A stretch of DNA of 64,000 bases from Melampsora larici-populina 98AG31 (taxonomy: Eukaryota; Basidiomycota; Pucciniomycetes; Pucciniales; Melampsoraceae), in contig NW_006768783.1 of assembly GCF_000204055.1 (NCBI RefSeq), positions 124,001 through 188,000 on the forward strand, in the 5' to 3' direction. The translations under genes were made by a program, and so were the position numbers. Of the stretch, positions 35,383 through 46,603 are shown in pieces. The first letter of the stretch is position 1; each line of letters opens with the position of its first letter. The notes beneath the pieces were generated by a model. It had not been told where the DNA came from. It made no database searches and saw only the letters and a program-made list of their open reading frames with translations.

Positions 35383-38300
35383 TTGATTCACGCACTCATA
35401 CAAGATTATTGTAGAGACCTCGAGTGTCATTTATCAGACCACGAAAAATTGAACATCACCAATACGCAGGCCTTTCAACTATATCTCAACATATGCTTCC
35501 AGACCTATTTGATTGACGTCTTGATGGATTCATCGTACATCTTGGGTCCCCTACGGGTTTGTACTTGCACTGAGCTGAAGTGCTCAGCCGAAAAATTCAA
35601 ATACGATGGCGTGACCTATTCTGGAAAAGCAAGGGACCCCAGCAACGGAAGGATTCACGACGTAAAACTTCGTAGGCTTCGCCAACAGGAACAGCAGACC
35701 AAACATCTTGGAAACAGTACTGTCCATAGTTCTCGCGGAAGACTCGGTCATTTTACTGATGTACGTAGTATCAGTAGTACAGGCCTACGCCCCAGCCAGG
35801 CCCAAAACGCTGGGAATGCTGGGATCAGGAATCAAACAAGTTCATCATACGTAAGCTTAACATTCACATCCAATGCATCACCAGTCAAAATCAAGTTAAG
35901 AACTGATTTGAATTTGGAAATGTCTACAGGCCCGTCGAAGGTCCTTAAGCACCGGCGATATAACACCGCTGATTTCTCGCCCATCAATCCTAACCAATCA
36001 ACATATTCATAACGACAATTTTTCATTATCTTCTAATTTCCGCCAAGCCTGTCGAGGAATTACGTTTGAGGTTGATAACTTCCAAGATCAACCCCCCTGC
36101 TAAATATCACACCTGAGCAAATTCTGTACCGACTCTTTCAAAATGCAGCAGGTCTATCTTCTTCGACCTTCCATTATGATCTCAATGTTGCAAATCGCCA
36201 AGTCCAGTATCTTAGGTGGTGCAAGCGAGGATGCAAGCAGGTCAGCACTGCATTTGACTAAATTACAGGCCCATCAGAGTGCAATCGAGACGAATCATAC
36301 TGGCCGACGTTACTGGGAAGATATTCCAACAACCGTTCCGAAATTATACAACATGCTCAATCTGGATGTTGATCTATCTTCTGAAGTCTGCTGCCCCGAG
36401 TGTTTTTCTATTCACGGGAAAGCAATCACTGAAGAAAAGCCAGACTCCAAGCTGCACTGCGATGCGATGCGGTTTCTGAAAGACCCGACTCGATTGAAAC
36501 AAGAACTTGGCAAGGTACTTCGCAGCAAATGTAACACACGACTTTACACACCTGGCTCAAAACCGAAGGCACTCCGTCTTTTTCACTACCAGTCACTCAA
36601 AACGTGGCTAGCAAAGATGATGTTCTTACCTGGCTTTGAGGACTCACTTGATGCCCCTCTTCTACGATCACAGCCTTCTGACCCTTTGATTATGACCGAT
36701 ATATGGGACGGCGAAGTCTGGAAGACATTCGGAGATCAAGATCAACCCTACACAATGACCAGTGGTAATCTAGTTTTTGGACTGTACTGCGACTGGTTCA
36801 ACCCCCACGGCCGATCAGCGAAACGTCATATCTCTAGCGGAACCCTTCTTTTGATTTGTCTCAATCTACCACCCAACATGCGATACAAAGAGGAATATAC
36901 CTTCCTTTTTGCAACAATTCCCGGTCCACACGAACCTAAGCTAGAACAACTCAACCATCTGTTGAAGCCTTTGGTATCGCAATTCCAAGAGTTATGGAAT
37001 GGAATCTTTTTTACATCAACTGGAAGGCACCAAAACGGACGTGTAATACGAGCGGCATTATGGCCAATAATCTCTGACCTGCCCGCCATGAGAAAGGTGA
37101 CTGGTTTATCTGGGCACACGGCTACATTTTTCTGTGCACACTGTGGACTGTTCAAAAATCATATCACCGAACTCGACATTGAAAAATGGCCTCCAAGATT
37201 GAATCATCAGCAGCATTCGAATGAATGGCATAACGCGACATCCCTTGGGCAACAAAACTCGATATTTCGCCAATTTGGCCTGCGATGGACTGTTCTTTCG
37301 GAGCTACCATATTGGCAGCCTATAGATTTTATCACTGTCGATGTAATGCATTGCATTCTCTTAGGAATGCTCTCAGACCATGCTACTTCTTGTCTTGGGA
37401 TGATAGACGCCGGAGATAAATTAAAGGCAATTCATGCTTCAGCTGCTTTGAAAGCACGGTGTTCTCCTGCCCCTTCCAATAGTCGAGAGTCCACAGAAAA
37501 TTCCTCGGTCAATCCCGTTTCCAGATACAGCGCCCAAATCTCGTCGGCGCTTGCAGAATCAGAGATATCTGCTTCCACACCAAGATTTTCTATATCAACA
37601 ACTCCGAGAGAGTCTTCAGTAGATTGCGGTTACGAAGCATCCATATCAGTAGCTTCCGACTCGATCGTAACTGAAAGCATACATGGATCACCTGAGTAAG
37701 TTAACAAGTGCTGTCTTTGTAACCGGGATACTAGCCGAGATACTAACCAAATGTGAATTCTCAGAAAGCGTAACATGTCTTCATGCGACTCGACAAATAG
37801 GCTTGATTGTATAAAACGAAGCAGGACGGCCATTCCTGATATCTCTAGTGATTCGGAACTCAAGATTGCCTCTGATGGTGAAAACCTATCAGATTCGACC
37901 GAGCCAAGACCCCGGAGGTCTATGCGCTTGGCATCTAGAGCAAGAGCTGGCACTAGCGCTGGCCAGGTCAAAAAAAAAGTCATACATCAGCGAAGATACA
38001 ATCAACAAAATTCAAATTCAAACAGTGGTTCAGATTCCGCCTCGACCATTCGGGGTCTGCATCAGCCAGCTCGATACAAGAGAACTGCTAAGCTACGACA
38101 TAATACAATAGCAAACGAAGAAACCACAGCCCCTCAGCATATCAATCACATACCAACCCCGTTGAAATTTACAGTATCTGACCTTTCCAACTTACAAGAA
38201 ACGATTGAAAGTGTGGTAACCCCAACATGGATGACGCGCCCACCTAAGAATGTAGGGATGAAGAGTGCTGGAACTCCCAAGGCTTCCGAATGGTTCTCGC

Positions 38301-39436
38301 TATACACCGTATACATGGTTCTTTCTACTATTCCAGATAAATACCAGTCCGAAGATCCAAATCACCAAGCAATATGTCAAAGTATCATAGAGGCTTCTGA
38401 GATTGCCAATATAACTGCTTCTCAAAAATTCAGCCACGGTGATGGGGATCGGTTAGCCTCAACTTTGAAAAACTACCGCACACGCCTACAGTTGCACTGG
38501 CCGAATGTCAGTGTGAAGACAAATCTACATTTCGCACAACATATACCACGAATCGCAAGACTTTTCGGCCCTCCTACCTACACAGCAAGTTGGGCAGGGG
38601 AAAGAATGAATGGTGTTTTGATCAATCTTCCCAAAAACTATCACTTGAGTTAGTACCATATCATCTATCACCTTGGCGAAAATGTAACTGAAATTTTGTT
38701 TTGTGACAGACAATTTGGACCAGACAATGTGTACATCTTTCATTCGTCGAGGCTATTTTCAGGCGGTGATAGACAGGGCACCTAATTTTCTCAACCAAGC
38801 CAATCAATCAATTCAGGCTCAAGTGATTGAAAGACTTTCAGGAACGCCCCATCAAAAGTGGACGGTAGCAAAACCTCTAGATGCGAGTACATACAAGACT
38901 TGGGTGGAAACTTGAACTGTAACCTGGATGGCAGATACAGATACTTCAAAAATCTCGGCGATGACAGCACTGCATCGAGTCAGGCACTTCCAAATACAGT
39001 TCAAACCATCAAACGGCTTCGAATTCTTGGAAAAAATTTTAGTGTTCGCACAAATCATGAAGGCAACAGTATGGTCGAGTACGAGTTCTGTGGCAAGCAT
39101 CATTTTGGATATCTTATTTCTCACTTCCGTTCATCTATCATCCCAACAACATTTGTTTCAGTAGCACCCTTTGCCCCGTTGAGCTCAACAGACTTATCCA
39201 AGAACTTCTATAAAAAACATCCCAAGCTATACGCCACAATAGTATATGACCGAACAGAGGAACCACAGGTGATTGACAGTCAACAAATTGTTGGCCATAT
39301 TGCACTGAAGAGGAATAAGGAAGGGAGCTTAGGTATACCCCAAGCAACTATTTCGATTGTCAGCCTCAGGAACTTGGTCAGTATCAACATCATTTTTAGT
39401 CCGCATGGCCTCCGAGCTGATTCCTTGGTGTGTTGA
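35383..39436 (+). mobile_element. TNP2/CACTA-type DNA transposon coding region (Plavaka-like), probably decayed
   Basis: The region carries a transposase gene in several exons (next entry), preceded by a 210-residue frame (35383-36012) with a Cys cluster (VCTCTELKCSAEKF) that may be its zinc-binding N-terminus. Basidiomycete TNP2-type elements are bounded by short inverted repeats and target duplications; I could not find them within about 35.0-40.1 kb, so the element boundaries are only those of the coding region. Confidence 0.55.
36143..39436 (+). CDS. TNP2-like transposase (CACTA superfamily)
   Basis: Frame 36143-37695, then intron, 37765-38648, intron, 38710 onward; both introns have good signals and keep phase. 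Typical TNP2 blocks are seen in order: PKALRLFHYQSLKTWLAKMM, GNLVFGLYCDWFNPHG, LLLICLNLPPNMRY, FLFATIPGPHEPKLEQLN, GRVIRAALWPIISDLPAMRK, FFCAHCGLF, DFITVDVMHCILLGML, then after a Ser-rich insert PTWMTRPPKNVG, HFAQHIPRIARLFGP, GERMNGVLINLPKN and TMCTSFIRRG. A frame change is needed near 38,860-38,900 to reach the normal end (VRTNHEGNSMVEYEFCGKHH; QIVGHIAL). The upstream frame around 36115-36240 (EQILYRLFQNAAG) also needs a shift. It may therefore be decayed, or have more introns than I resolved. It would cut and paste its own element. Confidence 0.65.
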
Positions 39437-40246
39437 TATTTCAGGATGTTGTCTTTAAAGATGCGCAAGCATAATCATTTGAGTATTCCACTCCAATTCT
39501 AAAGCTGGAACTTGTATATTTCAGTCTATATTTTTTTGGTTTTCCTTTCACTTTTTGATATCTTCTAAATTGTTGAGGCTTGAAATCACGAAGCTTCAAG
39601 CCGTGAAGTTTCCGTCTATATTTTTTTGGTTTTCCTTCCACTTTTTGATATCTTCTAAATCGTCGAGGCTTGAAATCACGAAGCTTCGAGCGGTCTAGAT
39701 CTGAGAAGCCTACTCATTCTGTGAGTTTGTATAGCTATTGATAATCGGAGAAATATACATATATCATTGCAATTGAAGTAGTACTTGTTTTACATACATA
39801 ATATGTTCTGATTCTTGACGATCAAGAATTCCTATCATCAGCTTACAGCCCAGCTCAAAACTTTTGTAAGTCTTCTGATTTACCATTTTCATTCTCAAAT
39901 GGGCTGCTCAAGCTATCTGCGAATAAGATACGAAAAGGAAATAAAGTAATGTACAAAACTGATAGATCAATGTTTTCAAAAGCATGATTTGACCGATCAC
40001 CACCAACAGTAGCAGTACATTATGACAGAGTGGACGAAGAGCTTCCCATGAACACTAACTGTAGATCCTGCTGATATATTTCGTTCATCTACAAATCAAA
40101 CCTAAGGAGAAAAGAAAGACCCCTGCTCAACAATTGGGATCAACAAACTCAACAGATTATAATTTTTTTTTTAAAAAAGTGATGTCCATTAGTGTGGGTG
40201 AGGGTCTTAAGCTTGCCTAGTGCTGTGTTAGCATTGTCTTTTCCCG
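39437..40246. other. Intergenic with a 90-bp tandem duplication
   Basis: A 90-bp unit (GTCTATATTTTTTTGGTTTTCC ... CACGAAGCTTC) begins at 39524 and 39614, two copies with few differences. No gene recognised. Confidence 0.7.
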
Positions 40247-40500
40247 AGCCCTTGTAGTTACAAGGGCTAGAGTCCCTTAGGCCTACACTCCATCCTACCT
40301 CTGAGAGCTCTCGAGGTTGTGTTGTACAGCCTCTAGAACTCTCAGCGTGGTTTGGGGGGGGCCTCTAGGGGGGTGGTAAGGTGTAAGGTACCTAGGTACC
40401 TTATTTTACCACCCCCTGTGAGGCGAGAACGGTGTGTGAGCTTTGGGGTTTCTCGACCCCATCTACTCGCGGGTAGTAGAGCCGTGAGCCCTGAGAAACC
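40247..40500. repeat. Cluster of four hairpins at the 3' side of the YR element
   Basis: Perfect inverted repeat AGCCCTTGTA-GT-TACAAGGGCT at 40247-40268; imperfect hairpin 40301-40345 (CTGAGAGCTCTCGAGG ... CTCTCAG); long hairpin 40370-40415 centred on AAGGTACCTAGGTACCTT; and 40447-40500 (GGTTTCTC ... GAGAAACC with CTACTCGCGGGTAGTAG inside). They lie just downstream of the recombinase stop and may form recombination or RNA structures of the element. Confidence 0.75.
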
Positions 40501-40641
40501 TCCCGTTCACTCGACACCCGTGAGTTTGAGATCTGCCGCTCCTGCCCAAACCTTGTTTACAGGGTCCGTGGCGTTACAAGCCATACCTGTAGTGATCGGC
40601 AAACTTTAAATTTGTATTGCCTGCAGATAGCTTCACCCTCA

Positions 40642-41754
40642 TCAAACTTCCTTCTGTGCCCCCCTTTCCGTCTCCCACTCTAATTTCATTTCCTTCAGGA
40701 GCTTTACGGTCTTCCTCGTTTCTTTCTGGCCAAATTTCCGTAGGTAAATCAGGTAGGCTTCTGACTTCCATCTTCCTGCGTTCATGATCTCCTCCCGCGA
40801 CTCTCCTAGGTTCCATCGCAGGGAAGCTCCCCCTATACGGAAAGAGTGTCCATAAAGGATCTGCTTATGCTTTGGTCTATGGCAGTTCCAGATCTTCCTC
40901 ATCTTTTGGATCACCTCTGACTTGCCCAATCTATGTTTTCCCTTGCCTCTTAGGACTTCGAAGATGTCATCTGAGTCCTTTCTGGGCCTGAACCGGTATA
41001 AGTTTTCCAGTGCTTTCAGTGGGTCTAGTCGTGACTTTTGCCTTTCGAGGTGTAGGTATTGTAGTTCTCCTGGGCTTGCCGTCTTTGCCTCGTGTAAGGC
41101 CATCCTCGCGAATTTCCCGTTCTTGGACCAGGTTATGTCCCTCCACTTCGGCATTCTCCTCTTGGCGTCGTCGGTCACGAGTTCACCTAGCCGGGCTGTT
41201 CCCCAGAACGCTGTTAGAGCTATCGCTAGGATCGCCAGGTCTTCTTCTTTCTCAGTCGACATTTCGTTGTGTAGGTTCACGAGGTCTGAGACTAGGACTG
41301 GGGGCCTTTGTACGTTTCGTTCGTAGAGGGTGGCCTCCGTCTTTGCTGCGGCTTTCAGCAGTGTGTTCACTGTCCTGTCTGCCTGGCTGGGGTACGTCTC
41401 GCCGTGGAACATATGCCAGGCTTTCAGTCCTGCAACGTATGCCTTCATAGTCAATGATTTTACTGATTCGTCCCTTTCTGCTTTCTCCTCAATCTTCTTT
41501 GAACCCCAGGCCACGAACTTCGCTACCAGTTTGGGCGAGATTGGTAGAAGATCTTTGTGTTCTATTCCTTTCAGTTTTGCGAAGCGGAATAGCTTGACGA
41601 CCGCTGAGTTGTAATGCTTCAGGGTGCCATCCGCCCATGCCCCGCTAAGGAACTGGGTTTGTACTTCGTCGGAGTCCGATATGTCGATGCCTTGTGCGTT
41701 CTTCTTGAACCTCCCATATGGTTTTGTTCGCCTCGCTAACTGGGATGTATTCAT
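40642..41754 (-). CDS. Tyrosine recombinase (integrase) of the YR retrotransposon
   Basis: The product is 370 residues from ATG at 41754. A helical SAM-like N-terminal part (about 35-150) is followed by a catalytic domain with Arg in GTARLGEL (about 188), a Lys in the beta-hairpin (EAKT, about 223), HSFRIGGAS (His303, Arg306), and GRWKSEAYLIYLR with Trp and Tyr (about 329-337). All residues of the R-K-HxxR-W-Y set are present, so it looks active. It would insert the circular cDNA of the element by recombination, without a DDE integrase. It lies 240 bp downstream of the RT stop. Confidence 0.85.
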   Translation of the reverse strand: MNTSQLARRTKPYGRFKKNAQGIDISDSDEVQTQFLSGAWADGTLKHYNSAVVKLFRFAKLKGIEHKDLLPISPKLVAKFVAWGSKKIEEKAERDESVKSLTMKAYVAGLKAWHMFHGETYPSQADRTVNTLLKAAAKTEATLYERNVQRPPVLVSDLVNLHNEMSTEKEEDLAILAIALTAFWGTARLGELVTDDAKRRMPKWRDITWSKNGKFARMALHEAKTASPGELQYLHLERQKSRLDPLKALENLYRFRPRKDSDDIFEVLRGKGKHRLGKSEVIQKMRKIWNCHRPKHKQILYGHSFRIGGASLRWNLGESREEIMNAGRWKSEAYLIYLRKFGQKETRKTVKLLKEMKLEWETERGAQKEV

Positions 41755-41997
41755 TTTTGGGCCTGGTGGTAATCCAGGCTGTCAAGTCTTTGTCTGAAGG
41801 TGAAGGATTTAGACCAGCGAGCGGTTCCGTGTGAGTTCGGAAAGGAACCCCGCTTGGGTTTCATCGCTGCTCTAGTGTCTCTCACTCGTCTCAGGCTCAC
41901 GGGGATGGCTCGCTCATCTCACCAGTCTTTCTGGCTGCTAGTGGCTCATTCGGACTCGACTCATTTCATGCATTGCTGCTACATTGCAATCCCTCTG

Positions 41998-43962
41998 CTA
42001 GAACATGGATTTCTGGCCTGGTGGCGCGTCTATGCAGCTCACTTGTGAAAGTAAAGGCTTAAGGTCTTCCGGCACTTCTATCTTGACCTCTCTGTACCAA
42101 TCCAGCTTCGTGGGTACAATGCCCCTGGACAATTCATCCGCGTCGTTCTCTTTCGACGTGACCCTCAATTCCCGTAAGTTACAGTTCAGTCTTGTTAGGA
42201 GGCGTTGGATCATTTTCCATTCATGATTGACCCATTTGTCTTTAGACTTTTGGTTTTTGATGCACATCTCGGTCGCCGTATTATCGGTATATACTTTGAA
42301 GGTCCTACCTCCTACGACGTTTATCCTGTCGAGCAAGATCAACCCCAGTCGTATGGCTACGGTTTCCGCCCAAGCGATCGATCGCTTTCCCGACTCCAGC
42401 CCCGCTTCCTGCCAATCCTCGTTCAGCTTGAACATGGCCCAGAATGTGCCTATCAAAACTCCAATCCCTGCCGTGGATGCTGCGTCTCCGACCCAGCCTA
42501 CCTCTTCTGGCTCTCGGTCTTGGATGATAGGGCACACATTGAACTCTCGTAAGCATACTTGCCACTCTGTGAGATCCTCTATGACGTCCTCCGGCGCCTT
42601 ACGTCTTGCTTTTTCATTCATCCATGAGTGTAGCCACCTGTATATTGAATTCAGGTAAGGAGCCATGTGAGGCACGATGTTTACTGTGTGGACTAATCTG
42701 CCCACAAAGCTATTGATTTGGTCGTAGGTCCATTTGGATCCCGGGACAAGTATCGTGTCAATCTGTTCCCGTCTTTGCTCCAGCTTCTCTTCAGGCAAAC
42801 GGACCGTGTGGTTTTCTCTGTTCCATATGAACCCCAGGAATTTTTGTTCCGAGTCGAATTCGCGGTTCTTCTTCGGGCTTGTCTTTACACCCAGTGAGTC
42901 GCTCAAGTCCATGATGTCTTTGAGAGATATGCTTTGCCACTTCCGTTTGAAGACTAAATTGTTGTCAACCCACCTACAGATTTTCGGTAGGCCTAGGACT
43001 TTTTCTACAATGGTTTTCCACACGTCTGCCGGTGCTCCGAAAACGCCGCAGCTGGCGACGCCCCCGAATCCTACCGCCAGGTCTACCCATAGCCTCCCCT
43101 GGAAATCACGGATGATTAAGAACCTCCTCTGGCATGGGTGTACCGACAGTTGTCGGTACGCTTTCACCCAGTCTACTAGTGCGAGGTCCCATTCTCCAGG
43201 GTTTCGTCTGAAGAAGTCAGCCACCACTCTGAAATCGTCCCATTGTGTCGTATAGTTGTTTTTGTCGACGAAATGGTTTACTGAGGGGGTTTCAGGTTCA
43301 TTGACTGGGTATGACAAGTCCGAGATCATCCGAATTGAGCCGTCGCCGTTCTCTGAGCTGCCTAAAGGGTTCGATCTGGAGAAACCCAGTTTCTCGCGGA
43401 TTTCCTCGTGAGTGTATGGACCTGCTACCCTTCCAGCCGCCACCTCTTTCGCCAGTGAGTTTTCTATTTGCTCCTTAGCTGCTAGGGCTGACCCGTGGTT
43501 TTCTGGCGTGTACCAGAGTCGTCCAGGAAGTTCGTGCTGGGGTATGCCCAAGCAGAAGCCGTGCTTGAATCCGTCCACTATGTACGGGATGTCATCTGCC
43601 AGGCCTACTTCCTTCATCAGAGCGACCCACTTGTCTATTTTCATGTCTGTTTTGACCGGGACTGGCCAGGGATTATCAACGTGGACGGTATACATTTTCC
43701 GGTCTTTTAATGGGAGTGGGTCCCTCCTTTTGCCTTTGGGTATTTGTCTCTCTACTTCTTTCTCATCCCTCGGGTCTTGGTCCGAGTCCGGCTCATGTCT
43801 TAGGTCGATCGTCACAAGCAGGGGCTTCTTTCCTCCGGGAGGCTCACTGGTTTTTGTCTCACGGAGGAAAATTATCTCGTTTTGGGGAGTGTGTCTGTTG
43901 GATGGCACTGTTTGGTACAGGTCCGTTTGTACGAGAGACAGAAAATGTTTATCAAATTTCAT
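41998..43962 (-). CDS. Reverse transcriptase-RNase H of the YR retrotransposon
   Basis: The product is 654 residues from ATG at 43962. The RT palm shows motif A (LALVDWVKAYRQLSV, Asp about 264), a Gly-rich motif B region (VGFGGVASCGVFGAPA), and motif C as RWVDNNLVF (about 330-338), where the second Asp of the usual (Y/F)xDD is Asn (codon at 42963-42961). RNase H follows with VGDAASTAGIG, AETVAIRLGL, VYTDNTAT and KENDADELSRG, all acidic residues present. There is no protease or integrase. The motif C change could disable or alter the polymerase; the rest is open and undamaged. Confidence 0.85.
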   Translation of the reverse strand: MKFDKHFLSLVQTDLYQTVPSNRHTPQNEIIFLRETKTSEPPGGKKPLLVTIDLRHEPDSDQDPRDEKEVERQIPKGKRRDPLPLKDRKMYTVHVDNPWPVPVKTDMKIDKWVALMKEVGLADDIPYIVDGFKHGFCLGIPQHELPGRLWYTPENHGSALAAKEQIENSLAKEVAAGRVAGPYTHEEIREKLGFSRSNPLGSSENGDGSIRMISDLSYPVNEPETPSVNHFVDKNNYTTQWDDFRVVADFFRRNPGEWDLALVDWVKAYRQLSVHPCQRRFLIIRDFQGRLWVDLAVGFGGVASCGVFGAPADVWKTIVEKVLGLPKICRWVDNNLVFKRKWQSISLKDIMDLSDSLGVKTSPKKNREFDSEQKFLGFIWNRENHTVRLPEEKLEQRREQIDTILVPGSKWTYDQINSFVGRLVHTVNIVPHMAPYLNSIYRWLHSWMNEKARRKAPEDVIEDLTEWQVCLREFNVCPIIQDREPEEVGWVGDAASTAGIGVLIGTFWAMFKLNEDWQEAGLESGKRSIAWAETVAIRLGLILLDRINVVGGRTFKVYTDNTATEMCIKNQKSKDKWVNHEWKMIQRLLTRLNCNLRELRVTSKENDADELSRGIVPTKLDWYREVKIEVPEDLKPLLSQVSCIDAPPGQKSMF

Positions 43963-44232
43963 GTGAGTTACTCCACTCCTCTCCTTGTCACGAATAAGTC
44001 ATTGTCTGAAAACAGCCACCGTACCCGCGATAGAGGTTATTTAGACAACCCAGGAACCAATCAACATTTCAATTACGGTAGGCCGGCAAGTATGACCGGT
44101 TCCATGATCAGTTGTGGTGTTTGATCGGGGGGGAGTTGTTTGGTTGCGACGGCATTGGTTTTGTGCAAGTGGGAGAGTTTGAGGAAACAGTCAGAGGTAT
44201 GTACTTCTCTTTCACTCGGGTGGTCTTCGTGC

Positions 44233-45705
44233 TCACCTCTGGTTCTGGTTCTTGGTGGCGTTCACAGGCGCTTTGGGGTTCCCTTTTGGAGCTTGGCTCA
44301 CGAGTTGGTTGGCATGCTGCTGGCCTTGGGCAATCCAGTCCTGGTTTCCCTGGGATGTGCTCGCCTGGTTTCCACTTCCTTGGGCGTACGACCTTCCATA
44401 ACCTCCTCTCGAGCCGTTTCCTTTGGCGTACACGGTGGTCGTCGTGTTGTTTCCGAATGAGGCCGGTGGGTTTCTACCTTTATTCCTCTGACGGCGAGAT
44501 CTCCACTGATTCTCTTCTGTCGGGTAGGTTGACTCAGCTGGTTCACCTGTCAAGAAATCAAACCCGTGTTTTGGTCCTCCAGGAGCGTATGGGTTGCCCG
44601 CGAAGCGCATGTCGCCTGCCAGTTGAGCTTCCCACCTGGCCTCCTCCTCTACGTCCGCTTGGATCCCCCTTGGTAAGACAACTCTCTCCTCCTTCTTCCT
44701 TTTCTTCTTGCTTTTCTTCGACGATGATCGGTCTCGAAAAATGACTGCTCTGATTGCTAAGTGGTATCTCAGAGCCACCATCCACGAGTTGTGTTTGGTC
44801 ATGAGCTTACTAATCATGTCCTTGTGGTCTTTGACGAATCTAACGTAGTCTTTCATTCTGTAGATTTCCGAGGCATATCTGGCCTCAAGGTCGCAGGCCT
44901 GGATGAATTCTCCATAGGTCATCTGTCGTTCTAGGTCGTTCTCCGAGACTCCTGGGATTGATAGTTGTTTTACTCCCGGTTTCAGCTCTCGGTTCAGTGA
45001 GTGGAAGCGGTTGATGTAGGCTTTGTTGAAGACCGACAAGGGTACGTAGTATTTCAGTCTCTTGAAGCCTTTGGCCCACACCCGTGGTAAGTCTCTCAGA
45101 GTGAAAGTTGAGAAGGACTTTTTCTTTCCTTTCTTCTTTTTGTCTCTATCGTCGTCGCTAGTGTCGCTAGGAGATGATGAGGATGATGACGATGAAGAGG
45201 ATGAGCTTGAAGAAGATTTCTTCTTAGCAGACGAAGACAAATACGAGTCGGTGTCTGAGGAGCTCGATGAATCACTGGAGTCATCGTCCAAATCATCCGA
45301 GTCTGAGCTGGAGGACGAGGTAGAACTCTTTCTCCTTTGTCTCTTCTTCTTCGACTTCCCCTTTCCTTTCTTGTTCTTCCTATCCTTCTTTCCTCCTTTC
45401 CTTCCTTTCCTCTTCTCTTTCTTTTTTCCTTCCTTCTTTCCTGTTTCCTTGCTGATCTGTTCCACCGTTCCTCCGTATTTCCGTTCGAATTGGTTTCGCA
45501 GGGCTACCGCGACGTCGAACTTCTCTTTGTCTATTGCTGCAACCATCATCAGGACCAGCTCTTCTCTCTCTGCCGATTTCAGTTTCTTCTCGGCTTGGGC
45601 TCCTGTGTGGGCTATTCCGGCTGGAGGGTGGATGGGATTCGACGGGGTCCCCGTTAGGTCAGCTCCTGTCATTCGTGCTGGTTTAGAGGATTTCCTTCTG
45701 ATCAC
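44233..45705 (-). CDS. Gag-like protein of the YR retrotransposon
   Basis: A 490-residue frame lies upstream of RT-RNase H. After a short helical N-terminus (ELVLMMVAAIDKEKFDVAVA) comes a long Lys-rich run, then a Ser/Asp-rich run including 15 consecutive Ser. A helical capsid-like region follows (about 200-340: FTLRDLPRVWAKGFKRLKYY; MTYGEFIQACDLEARYASEI), then a Gly/Asn/Gln-rich tail. There is no zinc knuckle. Position and composition are those of a retroelement nucleocapsid/capsid protein; the family assignment rests on context. Confidence 0.6.
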   Translation of the reverse strand: MIRRKSSKPARMTGADLTGTPSNPIHPPAGIAHTGAQAEKKLKSAEREELVLMMVAAIDKEKFDVAVALRNQFERKYGGTVEQISKETGKKEGKKKEKRKGRKGGKKDRKNKKGKGKSKKKRQRRKSSTSSSSSDSDDLDDDSSDSSSSSDTDSYLSSSAKKKSSSSSSSSSSSSSSSPSDTSDDDRDKKKKGKKKSFSTFTLRDLPRVWAKGFKRLKYYVPLSVFNKAYINRFHSLNRELKPGVKQLSIPGVSENDLERQMTYGEFIQACDLEARYASEIYRMKDYVRFVKDHKDMISKLMTKHNSWMVALRYHLAIRAVIFRDRSSSKKSKKKRKKEERVVLPRGIQADVEEEARWEAQLAGDMRFAGNPYAPGGPKHGFDFLTGEPAESTYPTEENQWRSRRQRNKGRNPPASFGNNTTTTVYAKGNGSRGGYGRSYAQGSGNQASTSQGNQDWIAQGQQHANQLVSQAPKGNPKAPVNATKNQNQR

Positions 45706-45864
45706 GTTTTTCTCAACAGGGCTTAAAATATGCCTGGAGATATCTATCCCTCGGTGGTTTGGATTGGGTTGATGAGAAGGGTCTGAGCCTTCAGCCTTAT
45801 ACTCTACGGATGGTTGGTCCGGAGTGGTTGCTTCTAGGCTTAAATCATCATGAGGTTTTCCCCT

Positions 45865-46428
45865 TTAGGGATTACAGTACCACCACCGTTTGTGAGGAGA
45901 AGTCGTTTTATTTCTGCACTCACAGCTGTTCTTTTCTATGAGGTCCCCTAACCTATCTTCCCCTTCTCCCTCCTTGTCCAGGTATTCCAGGGTGGACTCT
46001 GAATCTGATCGTTTCAGCTGTCTCTCCTTTCCTCTTGTATCTTCCACCTCTTCCCTGCTTCCGAATGTCACCTGTTGGTGTCCTCCGAAGTGAGCTGCTG
46101 TGCTCTCCATCTCGTTTCCTTCCTCCTCCACCAATCCATTTATCACTTTCCCATCAATGCCGTCTCCGTCACCTCCGTTTTCCATCGTTGGGTGCTTTGA
46201 AGACATTTGGTGATCTTGGGGTGCGGAGTCTTCTTGGTGAATCCGTTCAGCTGGTACCCTTGATGTCGCCCTTCTTGCTCTCTCTTCCTGTTGCTTTCTC
46301 TTCTTTTCTTCCTCTTCTTCTTTCTTTTGTTGCTCTTTCTTCTCTTTTTCAAGTTTCTTTCCTACGTTTTTCTGGTGTTTCTTGTAATTCTCCAGAAATT
46401 TTCCGCTATCTTGTTCTTCCAGATGCAT
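45865..46428 (-). CDS. Coiled-coil ORF at the 5' end of the YR element
   Basis: A 187-residue frame with a strongly charged Lys/Glu coiled coil at residues ~10-55 (KKLEKEKKEQQKKEEEEEKK), then an acidic Gly/Glu region. It lies 160 bp upstream of the Gag-like ORF on the same strand and may be a first Gag segment or a separate accessory protein. No known domain. Confidence 0.45.
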   Translation of the reverse strand: MHLEEQDSGKFLENYKKHQKNVGKKLEKEKKEQQKKEEEEEKKRKQQEERARRATSRVPAERIHQEDSAPQDHQMSSKHPTMENGGDGDGIDGKVINGLVEEEGNEMESTAAHFGGHQQVTFGSREEVEDTRGKERQLKRSDSESTLEYLDKEGEGEDRLGDLIEKNSCECRNKTTSPHKRWWYCNP

Positions 46429-46603
46429 TCACGTGTAGAATAATGTTTCGAAACTTAGAGCAGTTGTAGAAAGACAGAGGGGAGAGAAATGTCGCAAGCT
46501 TTCTGGGAGATATGTGCGTAGAGGGAGGGCTGACTGGGAGAGAACGGGTTGGTGGGAGAGCAGAGGAGAAAAACTTGTTCTCTCACCCCGGGTCTCTCTA
46601 GAG

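Noticed and set aside
44112..45772. Long plus-strand frames across the YR Gag region
   Set aside because: Antisense of Lys/Ser-rich coding sequence (poly-Leu/Phe/Ser reading); no domain, while the minus strand fits a retroelement order.
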